DNA of 14,099 nt, taken from Bacteriovoracaceae bacterium UBA4096. GTDB taxonomy: Bacteria; Bdellovibrionota; Bacteriovoracia; Bacteriovoracales; Bacteriovoracaceae. Below the pieces are notes generated by a model, which had not been told where the DNA came from, searched no databases, and saw only the letters and a list, made by a program, of their open reading frames with translations. A program made the translations under genes and the position numbers. Location of the stretch: the NCBI GenBank assembly GCA_002381945.1, contig DFXY01000045.1, forward strand, positions 25,054 to 39,152, given 5' to 3'. Below are positions 7,532 through 13,391 of this stretch, one piece after another (position 1 is the stretch's first letter; every line of letters starts with the position of its first letter).

Positions 7532-7879
7532 TTACTTCACATCGCTTAGATTATAACCTCGAATATTTTCTTTTTGACGGCATGTCTTTTCGATATCGAG
7601 TTTAAGTTCTGCGCGATATTCCTGTAGTTTGACCAGTAGCCTTTCATCCAACTTTTTAATGTATTCAAGTTGCTTGTTGAGTTCTGTCTTCTTCTCGTTG
7701 TCGATGCTATTCCAGTCAATCTGATTAGCAATCTGGCTAATCACAGAAAGCAAACGGTCACGATTGTCTGTGAAAGAATCTATTTTGTCATTCTTACTGA
7801 AGTCGGTATTCAACATCGTCTCAGTTTGAATGATTGCTTTCATCATAAATTCTTCAAAAAGCAGTACTAATTTTTCCAT
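7532..7879 (-). CDS. Small helical protein, FliT-like flagellar chaperone candidate
   Basis: This 115-residue, all-helical, highly charged protein has no signal peptide or membrane segment. Size, helical heptad character and position immediately after fliD and fliS are those of FliT, the export chaperone of the FliD cap protein. Sequence identity is too low to assert this by eye. A longer reading from 7933 overlaps fliS by 55 bases. The ATG at 7879 shares one base with the fliS stop (TAATG) and has AAAGAG upstream, so it is preferred. The sequence begins MEKLVLLFEEF and ends with a basic, probably flexible tail rich in K, R and N. Translation is likely coupled to fliS at the front and to the glycosyltransferase-like gene at the back (TAAGTG). 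Confidence 0.68.
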   Translation of the reverse strand: MEKLVLLFEEFMMKAIIQTETMLNTDFSKNDKIDSFTDNRDRLLSVISQIANQIDWNSIDNEKKTELNKQLEYIKKLDERLLVKLQEYRAELKLDIEKTCRQKENIRGYNLSDVK

Positions 7880-8274
7880 TAAGCACTCTTTGTGTTTGTT
7901 TGTGTTTTTAAGCTTTTGATTGCTTCTGACCAACCGTCATAAAGTGTATTTAAAACTTTTAAACAGCCTTCAAGATGAGACTTTTCGATCTTGATGTTCG
8001 CCTGTGTACTGGCATAAAGAAGATAGTCATAGAGAGATGCCAGTTCTTTAGCAACATCACCACCAACTTCAAAATCAAGGCTATTGGAAAGCTCGACCAC
8101 AATGTCTTGCATCTTTCCGATATATTCACCCTTCTTGGCCAGATTCTTCTGTTCAATTGCTTCTATACCCTTCTTGCAGTTTTTAATTGCAGCCTGGTAA
8201 AGCATTAACAGGATCTGCTCCTTACTTGCTGTTTCTACCGACGTTTTTTTATATGCACCTAAACCATAGCTCAT
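7879..8274 (-). CDS. fliS: Flagellin export chaperone FliS
   Basis: FliS binds the C-terminal disordered part of flagellin in the cytoplasm, prevents early polymerisation and delivers it to the FlhA export gate. The 131-residue product shows the family pattern: AYKKTSVETASKEQILLMLY at the N-terminus, the central KMQDIVVELSNSLDFEVGG block, ASLYDYLLYASTQAN, and a final helix ending near DGWSEAI. The length matches typical FliS (about 125-135). Start selection is clear: ATG at 8274 has a strong GGAGGAGGG ribosome-binding site. It lies 28 bases after fliD and overlaps the FliT-like start by one base, giving the standard fliD-fliS-fliT order. Confidence 0.96.
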   Translation of the reverse strand: MSYGLGAYKKTSVETASKEQILLMLYQAAIKNCKKGIEAIEQKNLAKKGEYIGKMQDIVVELSNSLDFEVGGDVAKELASLYDYLLYASTQANIKIEKSHLEGCLKVLNTLYDGWSEAIKSLKTQTNTKSA

Positions 8275-8302
8275 GGGACCCTCCTCCTATGTCGCTTCTA
8301 TT

Positions 8303-9694
8303 CTACCCTAATTGTTGTATTGGATTCATACCCTGGCTCAAACCGGCAAGTCCGGCCCCTTGACCACGTATCTTTGACATTGTTTCTTCAAGTCTTGCGA
8401 ATTTAGCCTTGAGAATCTCTTCCTTTTGGCCGATCGTTCTCTGACGGTTGGCGATCTGGCGATCAATTTGATTGATCTGTGTTTGTAATCCGCCCTTTCT
8501 AGTCGTCAATATCCCATTGGGATGAGTGAGCAAAGTCTTGGCGGTCTCATCTAAGAGATCGACAAAACCATTGGTCTTACCTTTTTCTTTTGAATAGGTA
8601 CCTGTCAGGGCCTGGGATACGGCCTTGTAGTCTTTGGAAAGAGCAGATTCAAATTTTGACTGATCGAAAGCAAGGAGACCACTTCTTTGGAAGGTGACTC
8701 CTAGATCCCCGATTCTCATTGGGCCTTTATCTGTCATGATCGGAGTGAAGATAGCACTTCTGATTCTGCTCTCGATTTGCGTTAGTGTGAGATCACCACC
8801 GAGAGTTCTTGTTGTATCGGATTTCTCACTTAAGGTGTTTTGTTCTTTAATGAACTTAAGGATGTTATTGATATTCTCAATTAGGCCAGAGACCTTGCCT
8901 CCGACTTTTTGAATATCCTCGGTGATTTCAATATTGATTTCTTCCCCAGGCTTGGCCTTCTTTAGGTCGATAGTGACTCCCGGAATGAGATCGGTAACTC
9001 TGTTTGAAGGTACTTCAATCTCAAATCCATCGAGTTTTACGATAGCATCTTTAGCCTTTCTTTCCTGCTCGATAACTAGATCAACTTCCCCATCTACTAA
9101 GTAGAGGTAGGGAAATTCTGCTTTGTTTTCATCACCGGTTTCCGAGAGAGACATGATCAACCGCCATGGCTCATCTCCATCCTTCCCGTCATTCACAACA
9201 TTGGCACGGATCCCTAATTCAGTGTCCTGATTGATAAGCTTAGCAATTCCACTAAGGGTGGCATTTGCTTCATCAATATAGATTTCTTTTTCTTCACCGT
9301 TAGGAAGAACGGCCCTGAGATAGCCCACTCCTACATAGGTCTTATCTTTATCCTCAACACCATTACTGATGGCCGATGATTTTTGGGCAAGTTGCACGAC
9401 TTCTAATTGATACTTACCAGGCTCGGCTAAGTTTTTATCTGCTGTTACCGTGATATCTTTTTGTTCACCGGTATTAACGGCAAGCTCTCTTAAACTACGT
9501 TGACCTTTGTTCTTTAAAACTTCACCACGCAAGTTTTCAACTAAGGTCATAAGCTGACCTACAAGGGCCTTCTTATCCTCAATCTTTTCCTTACGGACTT
9601 CCATTTGCTGCAAAGGAATTTTCTCTGCTTCAACGATCTGTTGAACAATATCTTTAGGGAGTCCTGAATTAATGGAACCAAAGGCGATTCCCAA
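8303..9694 (-). CDS. fliD: Flagellar hook-associated protein 2, filament cap FliD
   Basis: FliD forms the cap at the filament tip and guides flagellin folding there. From the chosen start the product is 463 residues. The N-terminus IAFGSINSGLPKDIVQQIVE and the E-K-I-P motif near 24-27 match the D0 region of FliD. A FliD_N-type segment lies at about 120-185. The FliD_C region begins near 215 with AKDAIVKLDG and the D-L-I-P-G-V-T-I block near 235-242. A coiled coil fills the last 70 residues. A TTG at 9694 is preferred over the upstream ATG at 9751. It has GGAGG with a 6-base spacer, whereas the ATG has no ribosome-binding site and adds 19 residues atypical of the family. The C-terminus (GAGLAGLSQGMNPIQQL) is glycine-rich. 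It heads the minus-strand gene train. Confidence 0.94.
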   Translation of the reverse strand: MGIAFGSINSGLPKDIVQQIVEAEKIPLQQMEVRKEKIEDKKALVGQLMTLVENLRGEVLKNKGQRSLRELAVNTGEQKDITVTADKNLAEPGKYQLEVVQLAQKSSAISNGVEDKDKTYVGVGYLRAVLPNGEEKEIYIDEANATLSGIAKLINQDTELGIRANVVNDGKDGDEPWRLIMSLSETGDENKAEFPYLYLVDGEVDLVIEQERKAKDAIVKLDGFEIEVPSNRVTDLIPGVTIDLKKAKPGEEINIEITEDIQKVGGKVSGLIENINNILKFIKEQNTLSEKSDTTRTLGGDLTLTQIESRIRSAIFTPIMTDKGPMRIGDLGVTFQRSGLLAFDQSKFESALSKDYKAVSQALTGTYSKEKGKTNGFVDLLDETAKTLLTHPNGILTTRKGGLQTQINQIDRQIANRQRTIGQKEEILKAKFARLEETMSKIRGQGAGLAGLSQGMNPIQQLG

Positions 9695-9700
9695 AAGCTT

Positions 9701-9705
9701 CCTCC
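9701..9705 (-). promoter_or_regulatory. Strong Shine-Dalgarno GGAGG deciding the fliD TTG start
   Basis: On the minus strand GGAGG is followed by AAGCTT and then TTG at 9694. The spacing is optimal, and translation from here gives a family-typical FliD N-terminus. Confidence 0.75.
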
Positions 9706-9755
9706 ATGAAAGGGCGATTTGGTCAGTCGAGGATTCATCCTGAATTCCCATCTAA

Positions 9756-9783
9756 AGGGTAGCATGGGACATAGTTGATGCAA
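9756..9783 (-). promoter_or_regulatory. Weak sigma70-like promoter candidate for the fliD operon
   Basis: On the minus strand TTGCAT (9783-9778) is separated by 16 bases from TACCCT (9761-9756). The -10 match is poor (3/6). If used, transcription would begin near 9749, which would exclude the ATG at 9751 and agree with the TTG start. I saw no clear sigma28 or sigma54 motif in the 9695-9919 region. Confidence 0.25.
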
Positions 9784-9823
9784 GTGGGAAGAAAGTGAGC
9801 TACCATGAAAGGAATGGATAAAG

Positions 9824-9860
9824 GAAAAGAGGGACGGTGAACAACTCCTTCCCCCTTTTC
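9824..9860 (-). repeat. 11-bp inverted repeat (hairpin) upstream of fliD
   Basis: GAAAAGAGGGA at 9824-9834 pairs with TCCCCCTTTTC at 9850-9860 across a 15-base loop. Read as minus-strand RNA the single mismatch becomes a G-U pair and the 3' arm is U-rich. The hairpin would therefore be more stable in the fliD direction. It could be a leader structure or attenuator, if transcription starts upstream of it. Confidence 0.3.
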
Positions 9861-9876
9861 AAAGATGTAGTCTGCG

Positions 9877-9902
9877 GTGGGGATTATTTAAATTTACCCC
9901 AC
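9877..9902. promoter_or_regulatory. 26-bp imperfect dyad, possible operator before the membrane-protein gene
   Basis: GTGGGG (9877-9882) and CCCCAC (9897-9902) flank an AT core whose central ATTTAAAT (9886-9893) shares the same symmetry centre. Ten of 13 base pairs match. It ends 17 bases before the ATG at 9920, where a repressor would cover the promoter. Confidence 0.35.
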
Positions 9903-9919
9903 TAATCTGATCGGACATT

Positions 9920-11455
9920 ATGGAAAAAGCTTTAGCAAAAAACTCAAATATCTTCTTGGAAAAATCGAAATTCTTTCTAAATCGATTACTTATCTACTTT
10001 TCTTTCCTGCTCTTGCCGGTATGGATTCAGAAGACCCTTGAGATCAATATCTTTGTCCAATCCCTGATGATGCTGTGTTATCTGATGTTTATGGGCGGGC
10101 AATGGTATTTATTGGGTAAAGAGATTGATCATCGCTTAAAAATTTACTTTCGGGCCAACTCAAGTATTGATCGGGTTCTCTATCGCGTCATCATAGGGAA
10201 CGCCACCATGATGCTTATTCTTAACCTCATGTCCTTTATTCCCGAGAGCATTGTTAGGCATTTTTTCTGGGGCTTCTTCATTATCCTAGGTCTTTTCTAC
10301 TCCTGGCCCACTCGAGGAAAGATTATCGAGGAGTCGGTTTCCACTCAATTTACCGAATACAAGTATCTTGATTCCTTCGAAAAAACCGTACTATTTCTTA
10401 CGATCCTGATGTTTATGGTAAGCATGCCCAGCTTCCCCTTTATCAGCAATCTCGAGACTTTTAAATTATTAGTGGATCCTGAGGAGAAGATGAATGGTCA
10501 GCTCTGGACCTATCTTCATATGAACTTCTATCCCTTCAAGCGTTTCCCGCATTTAGTGAATTTAGGCTGGAGTATGCATTTTTACTTCATAGGCTTTAGC
10601 TTATATTTACTCGCCTTCTATGGAATCATGCGTTTTTTTATATCTCGCAGATTATCAATATTAGGCCTATTTGCTTTAGTTTCTACCTGGTCTTTTTCCA
10701 TCTTCTTAAAAAACGATGTGTACCTAGGGGCCACTACCACCTTTTCGGTGCTATGGGTGTGGGGAATATTGTGGTGTGTGAAAAGTTCAACTTATCGCTC
10801 GGGTTTAATGTATGGACTACTCTGTTATTGGGGAGTGGTACTTAACTATAATCATCTTTTTCTTTTCCCCGTAGGGTTAGTTTTTCTCTACTTCCTATTT
10901 TTGAAAGAGAATACCGATTGGTACCGTGGGCAGTTTGTGAAATACACCACCCTTGGTATGTTCTTGATTCTGATAACACTGATAACTCATCTCAATCTTC
11001 GCTTCTTTGAGCACTCCACAGACTGGAATAAGCTCTTGCAATACCTAAAGATTGTGATCGATCGAAAAGCCTTCTTTGCTCTTTCTTTTATCGGTCTCTT
11101 CTCGCTAGTTATCATGCTGGCCCGCCCTAAGTGGAAGGCCCTGACTTCGCTTAATCTGGATGTGGTACGTCTGCGAGAGCTGACTATTCTGATCATATGC
11201 TTACTGGTTTTAGGCATTTGGGTTGAGGAAGAACTTCTAATAGGTTTTGGAATTCTTTGGTTTATCGTCTTTCTCTGCGTGCTACCTCTTGAGTGGATTT
11301 TTCAATCTTTGAGTCGTCTTCGCTCTAAGAGAAATTTCATTTATGTTATCTATGTCTTGTTGTGTTTATTAGATTCTCACTTTGAAGGCCGCGTTCGTAT
11401 CATCTATAATTTTTACCAGTCGCCTCCCGATATAGTTGAGCTTTTAAATCGTTAG
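9920..11455 (+). CDS. Polytopic integral membrane protein of unknown function
   Basis: I do not recognise the family. The 511-residue protein has roughly 13-15 hydrophobic segments, for example about 20-36, 43-65, 88-105, 112-130, 155-172, 218-240, 246-263, 268-287, 311-328, 342-358, 384-400, 420-435, 438-458 and 472-485. The largest non-membrane stretch, at about 173-217, contains PSFPFISNLE and a histidine/aromatic-rich part (YLHMNFYPFKRFPHLV). The topology recalls GT-C type membrane glycosyltransferases, but the acidic motif expected after the first membrane segment is not evident, so this is only a layout resemblance. It lies alone, divergent from fliD. The ATG at 9920 has only a weak GGA upstream. 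A 26-bp dyad lies just before it. Confidence 0.85.
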   Translation: MEKALAKNSNIFLEKSKFFLNRLLIYFSFLLLPVWIQKTLEINIFVQSLMMLCYLMFMGGQWYLLGKEIDHRLKIYFRANSSIDRVLYRVIIGNATMMLILNLMSFIPESIVRHFFWGFFIILGLFYSWPTRGKIIEESVSTQFTEYKYLDSFEKTVLFLTILMFMVSMPSFPFISNLETFKLLVDPEEKMNGQLWTYLHMNFYPFKRFPHLVNLGWSMHFYFIGFSLYLLAFYGIMRFFISRRLSILGLFALVSTWSFSIFLKNDVYLGATTTFSVLWVWGILWCVKSSTYRSGLMYGLLCYWGVVLNYNHLFLFPVGLVFLYFLFLKENTDWYRGQFVKYTTLGMFLILITLITHLNLRFFEHSTDWNKLLQYLKIVIDRKAFFALSFIGLFSLVIMLARPKWKALTSLNLDVVRLRELTILIICLLVLGIWVEEELLIGFGILWFIVFLCVLPLEWIFQSLSRLRSKRNFIYVIYVLLCLLDSHFEGRVRIIYNFYQSPPDIVELLNR

Positions 11456-11499
11456 GTCAGAGTCAAGATCTTCAAATTACTTACTTCTTCGCTTTTCTT

Positions 11500-11529
11500 T
11501 TGCGCCGAGTTTCGAAAGTTAGGTACAAT
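11500..11529 (+). promoter_or_regulatory. Putative sigma70-type promoter for the 76-aa protein
   Basis: TTGCGC at 11500-11505 is followed after 18 bases by TACAAT at 11524-11529, a 5/6 match to the -10 consensus. Transcription would begin near 11536, giving a leader of about 45 bases with AAGGAGG at 11570-11576. Confidence 0.45.
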
Positions 11530-11569
11530 AGAGAAGAGACAAAGAGAATGGATCTCTTTATCGGCCATC

Positions 11570-11576
11570 AAGGAGG
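11570..11576 (+). promoter_or_regulatory. Strong Shine-Dalgarno AAGGAGG before a TTG start
   Basis: AAGGAGG is followed by a 5-base spacer and TTG at 11582. It is among the best ribosome-binding sites in the window and is the main support for the small gene downstream. Confidence 0.6.
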
Positions 11577-11581
11577 ATCTT

Positions 11582-11812
11582 TTGTACAAGGCACCCCTAA
11601 CCGCCACTGTTTTCAAAGACTTTTCTTCTTGCTATCAGCACTTTACTTCCTCTGCATCAACATCTACTCAACCCTTTGTTTATGTCGACTCCTTTGGAGT
11701 TAAGCTCGTAACCAATGTAGTGGAAGCAATGACTGCTAAGGACGGAGTGTTCGCTCTTTCCATGGCCGAAGACGGATGGGTTGAGATGCTTGCTATCTAT
11801 GAAGCGAGTTAA
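11582..11812 (+). CDS. Small hypothetical protein, TTG start
   Basis: I do not recognise this 76-residue product. A consensus-like AAGGAGG and a good -10 promoter motif precede the TTG start. The frame runs to TAA at 11810-11812. The composition looks protein-like rather than random. An N-terminal serine/threonine-rich part (SSCYQHFTSSASTSTQP) is followed by an acidic C-terminal part with alternating hydrophobic residues (FVYVDSFGVKLVTNVVEAM, then DGVFALSMAEDGWVEMLAIY). That would suit a small beta-rich domain. There is no signal peptide or membrane segment. It stands alone between the membrane protein and the CysQ-like gene. An overlapping frame from 11500 to 11703 lacks a ribosome-binding site and is judged a shadow. 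Confidence 0.55.
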   Translation: MYKAPLTATVFKDFSSCYQHFTSSASTSTQPFVYVDSFGVKLVTNVVEAMTAKDGVFALSMAEDGWVEMLAIYEAS

Positions 11813-11860
11813 GGAAACATGGGGACAACTTTTTTAGTCAACAAATAGCTTTGGCTCTTC

Positions 11861-11887
11861 ACAGGAGGAGCTTCCCTTTCCTCCTGT
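11861..11887 (+). repeat. 9-bp perfect stem-loop, possible weak terminator
   Basis: ACAGGAGGA (11861-11869) and TCCTCCTGT (11879-11887) form a perfect 9-bp stem with a 9-base loop. It lies about 50 bases after the stop of the small gene. The nearest T-rich run (ATTTT) is about 13 bases further on, so it is a poor intrinsic terminator. It may instead protect the 3' end or act as a regulatory element. The rest of 11813-11981 shows no gene. Confidence 0.4.
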
Positions 11888-11981
11888 ACTATGTTATCGA
11901 TTTTACGTAGTTTTAGGCTGCGATGCTTAATATTCATTCTTCTTTGCAACAAAAAACATTGTGGAAAACTAAGGTTATTTT

Positions 11982-12719
11982 GTGGATAAAAATTCTTTAT
12001 TGAGAAAATCTTTGGCCAAAATTATGATTGAGCATATCGATCAAATTAAAAGTATTGTGGCTTTTCACATCTCCCCTGCCATCACCATCAAGACCGATGG
12101 TTCGCCGGTCACGGCTTTAGACCTTGCTTTGTCTGAGTATGTAGAAAGTGTGGTGAAGGAAGAGATGAATCCGGCGCTGACTTTTTATTCGGAAGAAAAA
12201 TACGATATCTGGAAGTTTCCTCTGTTGGCCCTAGATCCCTTGGATGGCACCAAGGAATTTATCGCAAAACGACCGGAGTGGGCAGTTTCCATTGGTTTGC
12301 TGGAAGCTGAAACATTTAAGGGGGAGGGTTGGATTTTTAATCCCATGACCGATGAGTGCTTTTCAGAAGAAAGTCTCAAGGCGTTCAGTCAGAAAACATG
12401 CTACGCGGGAGAGGTCTCTAGATCCGAATGGGAGAAGGGTCTCTTCACCCATAACAATGGAGTAACCTTCAAAGTCGCTCCTATGGGCAGTATCGCCTAT
12501 AAGTTAGGAAGATTGTCCGCCGGGAAAACGGACTTTGTGATCAGCCTTCGTCCTAAAAATATATGGGATATTGCAGGAGGAACCCTACTTTGTCATAAAG
12601 CAGGTTATAAGTTCTACTCTCAAGGTCAGGAAGTGAGTAAGGTTCAAAAACTCTACCAACCTCCACTCATCTGGTGCCATGAAAGTCTCATCTCTGAACT
12701 TTCAGCGCAGTTTTCTTGA
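11982..12719 (+). CDS. cysQ: 3'(2'),5'-bisphosphate nucleotidase CysQ / inositol monophosphatase family
   Basis: CysQ hydrolyses 3'-phosphoadenosine 5'-phosphate to AMP, recycling the by-product of sulfate assimilation and sulfotransfer. The 245-residue product has the family motifs in order. These are K37-T-D-G-S-P-V-T, metal-binding E71-E72 in SEEK, D85-P-L-D-G-T-K-E-F-I, and W195-D-I-A-G-G. The phrase DPLDGTKEFI is typical of CysQ rather than plain inositol monophosphatases, though substrate cannot be fixed by eye. Length matches CysQ (about 246). The start is GTG at 11982 with AAGG seven bases before it and a sensible N-terminus. The 3' end overlaps the convergent nth gene by 32 bases, so the two messages have complementary ends. 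Confidence 0.87.
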   Translation: MDKNSLLRKSLAKIMIEHIDQIKSIVAFHISPAITIKTDGSPVTALDLALSEYVESVVKEEMNPALTFYSEEKYDIWKFPLLALDPLDGTKEFIAKRPEWAVSIGLLEAETFKGEGWIFNPMTDECFSEESLKAFSQKTCYAGEVSRSEWEKGLFTHNNGVTFKVAPMGSIAYKLGRLSAGKTDFVISLRPKNIWDIAGGTLLCHKAGYKFYSQGQEVSKVQKLYQPPLIWCHESLISELSAQFS

Positions 12720-13338
12720 AGCCACAAAGATCTTTTAAGCTACATAAATCGCATTGAGGCCTTCTTGCTATACAGGTCCTTCTTCCTAAAAAAATAAGCA
12801 AATGGGAGAGCTCGGTCCAGACTTCATTCGGGAAGAGTTGCATGAGGTCTTCCTCTACCTTTACCGGATCGGTTTCTTTAGTTAGACCCAGTAATAGAGA
12901 TGTTCTCTTTACATGGGTGTCCACCACAATACCTGTATTGATATTAAAAGCATTGCCTAGAACCACATTTGCCGTTTTTCGGCCTACGCCGGCCAACTCA
13001 CTTAATTCCTCAACTGTTCTAGGAACTTCCCCTTGAAATTTGGTCATTAAAAGCTGAGCACATCCAATGAGGCTTTTGCTCTTATTTTTATAGAAGTTGA
13101 TAGATTTAATGGCTTCTTCCACATCTTCCAACTTGGCCTTCGATAATTTTAAAGGTGTAGGATATTTTTTAAAAAGAGCTGGTGTAACCATATTTACCCG
13201 GACGTCGGTACATTGAGCCGAGAGAATGGTTGCGATTAGAAGTTCAAAGGGATTTGAGTGATCCAGCTCACAATGGGCATCGGGATATAATTTTTTTAGT
13301 CTTTCATAGACTGCCAGGGCTTTTTCTTTTTTTTTCAT
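12688..13338 (-). CDS. nth: Endonuclease III
   Basis: Nth is a DNA glycosylase/AP lyase of base excision repair that removes oxidised pyrimidines. The 216-residue product has the LSAQCTD block at 39-45 and the helix-hairpin-helix ELAGVGRKTANVVL with catalytic K121. It also has VVDTHVKR with catalytic D140, and the C-terminal [4Fe-4S] ligands C189-X6-C196-X2-C199-X5-C205. All key residues are present and the length is standard (about 211). The ATG at 13338 has no Shine-Dalgarno. A good promoter ends 6 bases before it, so the message is probably leaderless. The 3' end overlaps cysQ by 32 bases tail to tail, and the start faces the divergent rlmE gene 53 bases away. Confidence 0.97.
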   Translation of the reverse strand: MKKKEKALAVYERLKKLYPDAHCELDHSNPFELLIATILSAQCTDVRVNMVTPALFKKYPTPLKLSKAKLEDVEEAIKSINFYKNKSKSLIGCAQLLMTKFQGEVPRTVEELSELAGVGRKTANVVLGNAFNINTGIVVDTHVKRTSLLLGLTKETDPVKVEEDLMQLFPNEVWTELSHLLIFLGRRTCIARRPQCDLCSLKDLCGFKKTALKVQR

Positions 13339-13344
13339 GGACTG

Positions 13345-13373
13345 AGCATAGCAAAATTGGCCTAACTCTTCAA
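13345..13373 (-). promoter_or_regulatory. Putative promoter of nth, consistent with leaderless mRNA
   Basis: On the minus strand TTGAAG (13373-13368) is followed after exactly 17 bases by TATGCT (13350-13345), each matching 4 of 6 consensus bases. Only CAGTCC separates the -10 from the ATG, placing the start of transcription at or next to the start codon. Confidence 0.5.
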
Positions 13374-13391
13374 AGATTGCTAAGAAAAGTC

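Noticed and set aside
7880..7933. Longer start of the FliT-like gene
   Set aside because: It lies inside fliS; the TAATG junction at 7879-7881 with AAAGAG upstream is the natural start.
8303..9751. sigma28- or sigma54-type promoter for the flagellar genes
   Set aside because: I looked upstream of fliD for TAAA-N15-GCCGATAA and GG-N10-GC patterns and found no acceptable match.
11500..11703. 67-residue frame overlapping the small gene
   Set aside because: It has no ribosome-binding site, begins inside the predicted promoter and gives a cysteine/leucine-rich random-looking product; the +2 frame from 11582 has the strong signals.
2808..11910. Shared TTTTACGTAG upstream of recN (2808-2817) and upstream of cysQ (11901-11910)
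   Set aside because: A shared 10-mer is expected many times by chance in 14 kb, so it is not by itself a regulon signal.
13230..13391. N-terminal extension of the RlmE frame
   Set aside because: It would overlap nth by more than 100 bases and adds residues with no place in the FtsJ family; ATG at 13392 matches the family start.
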